From contig JBJOND010000021.1 of assembly GCA_046052065.1 (NCBI GenBank), forward strand, positions 1 through 29,085: a DNA stretch of 29,085 nucleotides, read 5' to 3'. Numbering within the stretch: position 1 is the stretch's first letter; each line of letters opens with the position of its first letter. The notes under the pieces are model-generated. The model ran no database searches and was not told the origin of the DNA. It was given only the letters and a program-made list of their open reading frames with translations. This DNA comes from CAINEC01 sp046052065. Its GTDB lineage: Bacteria > Bacteroidota > Bacteroidia > AKYH767-A > OLB10. Shown piece by piece: positions 23,748 to 29,085 of this stretch. The position numbers and the translations under genes are program-made.

Positions 23748-23953
23748 ACTATTTGATGCTCTTTTAAAATTGTAATTGCTTCGGTTACATTTTCTTCAGG
23801 CACATAAATTTCAATTTCTCCAAATATGTAACTTGAATCTTTTTTGTCGATTGATGAACAAGGGATATTAGCCTCTTCGAAAATCGATTTGATGATTTCA
23901 GGTTGTTGGATTTGATTGGTAGAGTAAATTTTTACCCAATTGATATTATTCAT
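23744..23953 (-). CDS. DUF2007-type small protein
   Basis: A 69-residue soluble protein with the DUF2007 ('putative signal transducing') pattern. WVKIYSTNQIQQPEIIKSIFEEANIPC is a beta-alpha unit, followed by strands with GEIEIYVPEENV and a helix ending AITILKEHQ. An upstream TTG at 23968 is in frame, but the ATG at 23953 gives the usual short N-terminus. The gene overlaps the LUD gene by 8 bp and cdsA by 4 bp, so all three are translationally coupled. The molecular function is unknown. Confidence 0.82.
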   Translation of the reverse strand: MNNINWVKIYSTNQIQQPEIIKSIFEEANIPCSSIDKKDSSYIFGEIEIYVPEENVTEAITILKEHQIV

Positions 23954-24587
23954 GATTTCTATCGTCAATTAAGAACACATAAAGCTGTTTTGGTCCATGT
24001 GCACCAGTTACTGTTACACCACCAATGTCGGCTGTTTTACTTGGGCCTGTAATAAGACTAATTGCGGAAGGCATTTTACCTTGCTTCTTAAAATGAGCAA
24101 ACATTGTGTTCATATCAGGTACTAACTGCGACGCTTTTACAAAAACAATATGTACAGGTGCATAAGCAGGTACAGAACGCGTTTGTTGTTGCGATGATAA
24201 AACAACTGTTCCACTTCTGATGATAGCGCATTCGCAGCCTGATATAGCCACATTCATTTCGGCAATATCTTCAACCAAACAAGAGTGGGGTAGTTCACAT
24301 TCGTATAATAAATTCGATAAACCTTCTTCAATGCAAACAATGTTTTTCCAAAGGTGCTGCATTCCAAGGTCAACTAAGCCAGAAGCAAATTCAAGTTCAT
24401 TTTCTACAATAAAAAATTTCCCACCTGCAGCGGTTAATTGATTTGCAAATTCAACAACGGGATCTTCTGTGCTTTCAACGAATACACTGGTTTCGATTTC
24501 TAACTGCGGAAAAGGATTCGGCGACTTCGATAAAAGTGAAGCGCGAATTTTTTTTAATACCTTTTCTTTTGTTGTACTGTCTTCCAT
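23946..24587 (-). CDS. LutC/YkgG-family LUD-domain protein
   Basis: A 213-residue LUD-domain protein. Diagnostic segments are ECAIIRSGTVVLSS, RSVPAYAPVHIVFV and the C-terminal ITGPSKTADIG plus GAHGPKQLYVFLID. LutC acts with iron-sulfur proteins LutA and LutB in lactate oxidation, but neither partner is here. The gene sits 8 nt after ftsH and overlaps a DUF2007 gene, so a role outside lactate use is plausible (inference). It is likely co-transcribed with rsfS-ftsH and cdsA. Confidence 0.85.
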   Translation of the reverse strand: MEDSTTKEKVLKKIRASLLSKSPNPFPQLEIETSVFVESTEDPVVEFANQLTAAGGKFFIVENELEFASGLVDLGMQHLWKNIVCIEEGLSNLLYECELPHSCLVEDIAEMNVAISGCECAIIRSGTVVLSSQQQTRSVPAYAPVHIVFVKASQLVPDMNTMFAHFKKQGKMPSAISLITGPSKTADIGGVTVTGAHGPKQLYVFLIDDRNHE

Positions 24588-24595
24588 TTTTGCTT

Positions 24596-26641
24596 TTATG
24601 CAATTGGATTGTTGTTTTCTGAAGTTGTAGAATTCTCCGCCTCACTAGGAGCAGGTGTAGGAGTTGTATTTGCAGAAGCATTTTCTTCTTCCTTGTCCCA
24701 CTTTCTCTTGCCAAAAATAATTTCTAAATCTTCACGGAAGATTACTTCTTTATCTAACAATGTTTCAGCAAGTTTATCCAACGCAGGACGATTCTCAGTT
24801 AAAAGCTTAATTGTTTTAACATACGCCTCGTCAATCATTTTCTTTACTTCGTTGTCAATTAACTCAGCAGTTTTTTCACTGTATGGTTTTGTCATCGAAT
24901 AATCATTTCCACCCTGTGAATCGTAATATGAAATATTTCCAAGCTTATCGTTTAATCCGAAGATAGAAACCGATGCATAGGCCTGCTTCGTTACTTTTTC
25001 TAAGTCGCTTAGTGCACCTGTAGATATTTTTCCGAAGGCTACTTGCTCTGCAGCACGACCGCCTAAGGCAGCACACATTTCATCTAGTATTTGTTCTGTA
25101 GTTGTTAACTGACGCTCTTCTGGTAAGTACCATGCAGCTCCTAACGAATTACCCCTAGGTACAATCGTCACTTTTACCAATGGTGCAGTATGTTGTAATA
25201 ACCAGCTCACTGCTGCGTGTCCTGATTCGTGATAAGCAATTACTTTTTTCTCTTCAGCAGAAATGATTTTATTTTTCTTTTCTAATCCTCCAACAATTCT
25301 ATCAACCGCATCTAAGAAATCCTGACGACCAATTGCTGTTTTATTTCTTCTTGCTGCAATTAATGCTGCTTCATTACAAAGATTCGCAATGTCAGCACCT
25401 GAGAATCCAGGGGTTTGCTTCGCAAGGAAATCTAAATCTAATCCTTGCTCTAACTTCAATGGCTTAGAGTGCACTTTGAAAATTTCTTTTCTTCCATTTA
25501 AGTCAGGAAGCTCTACATATATCTGACGATCAAAACGACCTGGACGAAGTAAAGCACGATCTAAAATATCTGCACGGTTAGTAGCTGCAAGAATGATTAC
25601 TCCTGAATTACTTCCGAAGCCATCCATCTCAGTTAATAATTGATTTAATGTTGATTCGCGCTCATCATTCGCACTGAACGATGGTTGTTTACCGCGTGCA
25701 CGACCAATTGCATCAATCTCATCAATAAAAATAATACTTGGTGCTTTTTCTTTTGCTTGGCGGAATAAGTCACGTACACGTGATGCTCCAACACCTACAA
25801 ACATCTCAACGAAATCAGAACCTGATAATGAGAAGAAAGGAACTTGAGCTTCACCAGCCACTGCTTTTGCTAATAATGTTTTTCCTGTTCCTGGAGGGCC
25901 CACTAACAAAGCACCTCTTGGAATTTTACCTCCTAACTGGGTATATTTTTTCGGATTCTTTAAGAAATCCACAATCTCCATTACTTCTACTTTTGCTTCT
26001 TCTAATCCAGCGACATCGTTGAACGTAACCTTTACTTGTAGATCTTTATCAAATAAAGTAGCTTTCGATTTACCAATGTTGAATATCTGACTACCACCTG
26101 CACCACCTGAATTCATACGACGAATAAAGTAGATGGTAAGAATGATAATTGATATAGGGAAAATCCAAGTTGCAATTGTATCACCAATGCTATGAACATT
26201 GTTTTCATAAAAAACATTTATTCTGCTTTCTTGCGGAATATCTTTTTGATAAGTGCTTAACTCTTCTTCAAAAGCACCAAGGTCGCCGATAGTGAAAGTG
26301 TATTGCGGACCTTCGTTCCCGCTCTTGCCAACCGATTTATTTGAAACAGCTTGAAAGGCAGGCTTCGAAAGAGAATCCTTTTTAATATAAACCTCTATAG
26401 CTTCTTTATTGATGACTTTGATTTTTTCTACATCACCGGCTTTCACCCATGAATAGAATTTGTTTCTCGATGTTTCTCTTGGATGATTTCCAAAATCAAA
26501 CATACTGATACCAAGAATAACTACCAGCAATGCAACGTAGAGCCAGTAAAAGTTAAAAGTGAATTTTGGTCCTTTTGGTTTATTCGGGAAATTAGGAGGG
26601 GTATTGTTTTTTTTCTCCTCGTTTGGTTTTTGATCTGACAT
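24596..26641 (-). CDS. ftsH: Membrane-bound AAA+ zinc metalloprotease FtsH
   Basis: A 681-residue ATP-dependent inner-membrane protease. A Lys/Asn/Pro-rich cytosolic N-terminus (1-28) is followed by helix 1 (31-47), a periplasmic domain, and helix 2 (155-173). Walker A is GPPGTGKT (248-255), Walker B IIFIDEID (303-310), then the second region of homology (NRADILDRALLRPGRFDR). The zinc site is HESGH (471-475). The C-terminal 30 residues are Thr/Pro/Asn/Glu-rich and low in complexity. A TTG at 26662 could extend it by 7 residues; the ATG at 26641 is preferred. It lies 81 nt after rsfS and 8 nt before the LUD gene. Confidence 0.97.
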   Translation of the reverse strand: MSDQKPNEEKKNNTPPNFPNKPKGPKFTFNFYWLYVALLVVILGISMFDFGNHPRETSRNKFYSWVKAGDVEKIKVINKEAIEVYIKKDSLSKPAFQAVSNKSVGKSGNEGPQYTFTIGDLGAFEEELSTYQKDIPQESRINVFYENNVHSIGDTIATWIFPISIIILTIYFIRRMNSGGAGGSQIFNIGKSKATLFDKDLQVKVTFNDVAGLEEAKVEVMEIVDFLKNPKKYTQLGGKIPRGALLVGPPGTGKTLLAKAVAGEAQVPFFSLSGSDFVEMFVGVGASRVRDLFRQAKEKAPSIIFIDEIDAIGRARGKQPSFSANDERESTLNQLLTEMDGFGSNSGVIILAATNRADILDRALLRPGRFDRQIYVELPDLNGRKEIFKVHSKPLKLEQGLDLDFLAKQTPGFSGADIANLCNEAALIAARRNKTAIGRQDFLDAVDRIVGGLEKKNKIISAEEKKVIAYHESGHAAVSWLLQHTAPLVKVTIVPRGNSLGAAWYLPEERQLTTTEQILDEMCAALGGRAAEQVAFGKISTGALSDLEKVTKQAYASVSIFGLNDKLGNISYYDSQGGNDYSMTKPYSEKTAELIDNEVKKMIDEAYVKTIKLLTENRPALDKLAETLLDKEVIFREDLEIIFGKRKWDKEEENASANTTPTPAPSEAENSTTSENNNPIA

Positions 26642-26722
26642 ATTTTTTTTTCTTTCTTTCAATTAGCCCCTTCTTTATCGGAAATGGCGCTTCCTTATTT
26701 TAACAATTAAAAACTTTTAAAG

Positions 26723-27112
26723 TTAATCTTTTATTTCTTCAATTTCGGCATCTGCCCAAAGTCTTTCAATTCCGTAGAAATCGCGGTAGTCATTTTGAAA
26801 AATATGTACCACTACATTGATATAATCTAATAAAATCCAGTGAGCATGTTGGCGTCCTTCTACATGCGCAGGTGTTTCGCCTGTTTCTTTTTCTACAGTT
26901 TCGTCAACTGAACGGTATAAACCCTCTACTTGTGTTGATGAGTCGCCATGACAAACAATAAACTTATCTGCTACCGCACCACTTATTCCTTTAAGGTTTA
27001 AAACAACAATATTCTTTGCTTTCTTCTCTTGCAATCCTAAAATAATTGCTTCGCTGAGTAAATCTTTTTTCTTAGTTTTTACTGCTTTTGCAACGCGCGC
27101 TGTTTTTGCCAT
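26723..27112 (-). CDS. rsfS: Ribosomal silencing factor RsfS
   Basis: A 129-residue RsfS/Iojap protein that binds uL14 and blocks subunit joining under poor growth. Core segments are NIVVLNLKGISGAVADKF, ETPAHVEGRQHAHWILLDYINVVVHIF and the end FYGIERLWADAE. A basic 17-residue N-terminal extension precedes the fold. It is the first gene of the run rsfS-ftsH-LUD-DUF2007-cdsA-patatin and is divergent from birA. Confidence 0.95.
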   Translation of the reverse strand: MAKTARVAKAVKTKKKDLLSEAIILGLQEKKAKNIVVLNLKGISGAVADKFIVCHGDSSTQVEGLYRSVDETVEKETGETPAHVEGRQHAHWILLDYINVVVHIFQNDYRDFYGIERLWADAEIEEIKD

Positions 27113-27122
27113 TCAGGTTTAT

Positions 27123-27130
27123 TAAATTTG
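27123..27130 (+). promoter_or_regulatory. -7 element of birA
   Basis: TAAATTTG matches TAnnTTTG, 32 nt upstream of the birA ATG. No TTTG at 18-20 nt spacing was found upstream. Confidence 0.45.
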
Positions 27131-27135
27131 TCGTA

Positions 27136-27143
27136 CAAAAATA
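27136..27143 (-). promoter_or_regulatory. -7 element of rsfS
   Basis: TATTTTTG on the minus strand, 23 nt upstream of the rsfS ATG and 5 bp from the birA -7 element on the other strand. No clear -33 TTTG. Confidence 0.45.
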
Positions 27144-27162
27144 AACAAAATCATCTCTTTTT

Positions 27163-27900
27163 ATGCGCTTATTTCCTCTGATTTTAGTGGATTCTACAAA
27201 TACTTACGCACATCAGTTGATAAGCGAGGGATTAAGTGAAGATGCATTGGTTTATTGTAGTGAACAAACAGCAGGTAGAGGTCAGCGAGGAAATACATGG
27301 GTTAGCAAGGCAGGTGATGGTATTTATTGTTCGTTTGTTGTATTTCACAAGAATTCGTTTGTGCGCGACCAGTTTGTTTTTAATATGCTTATTGCTGTTG
27401 CTGTTGGAAGTTATTTAGCTTCAAAAGGAATTAAAAATGCAAAAATCAAATGGCCTAACGATCTACTGGTTGGTCAGAAGAAAATAGCTGGCTTGCTGAT
27501 TGAAAACAGCCTAAAAGGGGAGAAAATGGGTGTTAGCATTGTTGGGGTTGGATTAAATCTGAATCAGTTATGGCCAGATGATAATTTTGAAACACCATCC
27601 ACTTCATTGAAGATGATTACCGATGAGGATTACAACTATGAAACAGAGGTTTTGCGTTTAGCAGATCATATCAAAAAGTACCTCGATAATTTCAAAGCTG
27701 GGCAGTATGAACTAATCAGTAAACTTTATCATCAGCAATTATATCAGCATCGAGCGCAAGTCTATTTTTTAATTGACAATCAAATTATTGATGCAACATT
27801 AGAAGGAATAAATTCCGACGGAAGTGCGAGCGTAAATTATGATGGAGTCTCGAAAAAAGTATATCATCCGCAAGCGCGAATAATGGTTAAGCGTTCATAA
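27163..27900 (+). CDS. birA: Biotin--[acetyl-CoA-carboxylase] ligase
   Basis: Attaches biotin to carboxylase carrier proteins through biotinyl-AMP. At 245 residues it is the monofunctional form, with no N-terminal DNA-binding domain, so it cannot act as a BirA-type repressor. Motifs are STNTYA (11-16), the biotin-binding loop GRGQRGN (38-44), KWPNDL (96-101) with KKIAGLLIEN, and a C-terminal SH3-like segment. The 3' end overlaps the convergent SRPBCC gene by 14 bp. Confidence 0.95.
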   Translation: MRLFPLILVDSTNTYAHQLISEGLSEDALVYCSEQTAGRGQRGNTWVSKAGDGIYCSFVVFHKNSFVRDQFVFNMLIAVAVGSYLASKGIKNAKIKWPNDLLVGQKKIAGLLIENSLKGEKMGVSIVGVGLNLNQLWPDDNFETPSTSLKMITDEDYNYETEVLRLADHIKKYLDNFKAGQYELISKLYHQQLYQHRAQVYFLIDNQIIDATLEGINSDGSASVNYDGVSKKVYHPQARIMVKRS

Positions 27901-28285
27901 CCGACTCAAACTTTTTCACCAGATGGTTTACAAAATTCTGAAGCGGTTTTTCGGCCATCATTTTAAAAATCGGATTTAAATCAGCTTCAAAAACTAATTG
28001 GACTCCTGTGCTAGCACCATTATCGTTGATGTTTGCAATTAACGAAAAATCAAACGGTGCTTTTTCATTTTTTAAGTAGGTAATCGAATCCGAAGTCACT
28101 GGTCCAAGTTTTAATCCCATCGGACCCATTCCTTTTATTTCAAAGCGACAAGTCAGTTCATCAGAAGTAAAATTTTCTACCTGCTCAGGAAGTAAGTTTC
28201 CAATATTTTCCGTTTTTTGCAGATAGGTAAAAACGTCAACTGAGGATTTATTAACACTTACTTTTTCGCTTTCAATTCTTGTCAT
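27887..28285 (-). CDS. SRPBCC-family protein (START/polyketide-cyclase-like)
   Basis: A 132-residue soluble protein with the SRPBCC (helix-grip) layout. It has an N-terminal strand ESEKVSVNKSSVDVFTYL, a helix LQKTENIGNLLP, a run of strands (LTCRFEIKGMGPMGLKL, TGVQLVFEADLNP) and a long C-terminal helix LQNFVNHLVKKFESVM. The family binds hydrophobic ligands in a central cavity. No specific ligand or catalytic residues can be named. The ATG lies 4 nt after the pyrE stop, so it is translated with pyrE. Confidence 0.8.
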   Translation of the reverse strand: MTRIESEKVSVNKSSVDVFTYLQKTENIGNLLPEQVENFTSDELTCRFEIKGMGPMGLKLGPVTSDSITYLKNEKAPFDFSLIANINDNGASTGVQLVFEADLNPIFKMMAEKPLQNFVNHLVKKFESVMNA

Positions 28286-28289
28286 ACAA

Positions 28290-28925
28290 TTATTTTTTCC
28301 AATTAGCAGGATCCTTTCTCCAATCCTGAAGCATTTCTAAATCCCCTTCTTTAATATAGCCTGTATCCAACGCTTGTTTTAATAAAATCTCGTAGTTACA
28401 AAGCGAATAAATTGGACAAGCTGCTTTCTTAAAGTTTTCAGTTGCTGTATCAAATCCGTAAGAGAAAATAGAAACTAGCCCTTTTACGATAACACCATTC
28501 TTTTTCAATTCTTCTACTGCTTTTAAACTACTTCCACCTGTCGATACTAAATCTTCAATCACAACCGCTGTTTGTCCTGGCGCTACTTCACCCTCAATGG
28601 TATTCTGACGACCATGATCTTTTGCTGATGAGCGAACATATACGAATGGAAGTCCTAAAGCTTCTGAAACCAGCGCACCTTGAGCAATAGCTGCAGTGGC
28701 AACACCGGCTATAATATCGGGGCGGCCAAATTTATCTTCAATAAGCTTTACCAGCTCTTGGCGGATGAAAGTTCTTACTCTCGGATAAGAAAGTGCGATG
28801 CGGTTATCGCAGTAAATGGGCGAATTCCAACCAGAGGCCCAAACGAAAGGTTCTTCAGGTTGAAGCTTAATTGCTTTGATTTGCAACAAGAATTCGGCTA
28901 CTTTTGAGGCAGTATCATTTTGCAT
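28290..28925 (-). CDS. pyrE: Orotate phosphoribosyltransferase
   Basis: Converts orotate and PRPP to OMP in pyrimidine synthesis (211 residues). FVWASGWNSPIYCDNR holds the N-terminal substrate region, GVATAAIAQGALVSEALGLPF and YVRSSAKDHG (with the flexible catalytic loop following) are typical, and the PRPP motif is VVIEDLVSTGGSS. An upstream TTG at 28934 would lie inside the predicted -7 box, so the ATG at 28925 is the start. With SRPBCC it forms a two-gene unit. Confidence 0.95.
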   Translation of the reverse strand: MQNDTASKVAEFLLQIKAIKLQPEEPFVWASGWNSPIYCDNRIALSYPRVRTFIRQELVKLIEDKFGRPDIIAGVATAAIAQGALVSEALGLPFVYVRSSAKDHGRQNTIEGEVAPGQTAVVIEDLVSTGGSSLKAVEELKKNGVIVKGLVSIFSYGFDTATENFKKAACPIYSLCNYEILLKQALDTGYIKEGDLEMLQDWRKDPANWKK

Positions 28926-28931
28926 AGTTTG

Positions 28932-28963
28932 CAAACCTACGCACTTTCGGTAAACGAAGCAAA
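28932..28963 (-). promoter_or_regulatory. Promoter of pyrE, abutting its ATG
   Basis: TTTG (28963-28960), a 20-nt spacer and TAGGTTTG (28939-28932) on the minus strand match the Bacteroidota consensus. Only 6 nt separate the -7 element from the pyrE ATG, so the mRNA should have almost no leader. Confidence 0.68.
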
Positions 28964-28987
28964 AATGCTACATTAAATCTCTGTAAT

Positions 28988-29085
28988 ATGTACAATGTTT
29001 ACATCAACGAGCGACTCATTCGGTTTATGGATCTGAAAGGATCTATTCAGGGTGGCGACCTTATTTTACGCTTGAATGGTACTGA
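28988..29085 (+). CDS. Probable Nudix hydrolase, N-terminal fragment
   Basis: An open frame of 32 codons running off the right edge, starting MYNVYINERLIRFMDLKG. Short proteins beginning MYxVxIN(D/E)... next to pyrE in Bacteroidota are commonly Nudix hydrolases, but the Nudix box itself lies outside the window, so the call rests on the N-terminus and context only. It is divergent from pyrE, with 62 nt between the two ATGs. Confidence 0.5.
   Translation, partial: MYNVYINERLIRFMDLKGSIQGGDLILRLNGT

Noticed and set aside
24609..26022. Plus-strand frames opposite ftsH, and similar antisense frames opposite E1, lon and others
   Set aside because: They are antisense to strongly conserved coding regions, and their composition follows the sense gene.
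26690..26722. AT-rich inverted repeat (AACTTT/AAAGTT) after rsfS as a terminator
   Set aside because: The stem has only A-T pairs apart from the ends and is followed by a mixed sequence; ftsH downstream is more likely to be in the same transcript.
4813..28934. Longer forms of the SDR, DUF2007, ftsH and pyrE genes beginning at TTG (5568, 23968, 26662, 28934)
   Set aside because: Each has an ATG 3-7 codons later that matches the family N-terminus; two TTGs lie inside the upstream gene and one inside a promoter element.

Overview
This window is a chromosomal segment of an AT-rich member of the phylum Bacteroidota. Three things support that placement. Protein families typical of the phylum are present, such as a GlmU-like sugar nucleotidyltransferase, a DUF7033-type polysaccharide deacetylase and a fused E1 alpha/beta dehydrogenase. 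Several genes are preceded by the Bacteroidota promoter pattern TTTG-N18-20-TAnnTTTG. Shine-Dalgarno sequences are almost absent. No mobile element, phage gene, CRISPR array or rRNA was seen. No stretch over 300 bases lacks a gene. The genus cannot be told from this sequence.

Layout: 1-1108 (minus) is the ribosomal protein operon rpsF-rpsR-rplI, with rplI cut at the left edge. At 1220-2452 is a MacB-like ABC permease, and at 2568-2819 (plus) a small secreted Cys-rich protein. From 10427 down to 2848 lies a tightly packed minus-strand run: radC, five genes that look like carbohydrate-tailoring enzymes (DUF7033 deacetylase, AAC(3)-fold acyltransferase, NodB-like deacetylase, FemAB/GNAT-like transferase, SDR), then upp, a small membrane protein and a YjjG-like HAD nucleotidase. 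Next come rpsT, tRNA-Glu(TTC) and the E2 subunit of a 2-oxo acid dehydrogenase complex.

From 12479: an ECF-type sigma factor with a small two-helix membrane protein (plus), then a Spy-like periplasmic protein and an O-methyltransferase (minus). The GlmU-like protein and lon follow on plus. A 38-codon FeoB-associated-type membrane peptide (minus, 18461-18577) sits between lon and the fused E1 (plus), which is the probable partner of the E2 at 11006. From 27112 down to 20649 (minus) are rsfS, ftsH, a LutC-like LUD protein, a DUF2007 protein, cdsA and a patatin-like phospholipase with a polytopic membrane N-terminus. The right end has birA (plus), pyrE with an SRPBCC protein (minus), and the first 32 codons of a probable Nudix hydrolase (plus).

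Most of the window is housekeeping: translation, proteostasis (Lon, FtsH), phospholipid and pyrimidine metabolism, branched-chain or related 2-oxo acid oxidation, and cell-envelope precursors. The least explained parts are the five-gene tailoring cluster, the lone strong Shine-Dalgarno before rplI, promoters whose -7 element lies 4-6 nt from the start codon, and several conserved-looking genes of unknown role (LUD, DUF2007, SRPBCC, the sigma-linked membrane protein). I see no clear-cut new defence or mobile system.
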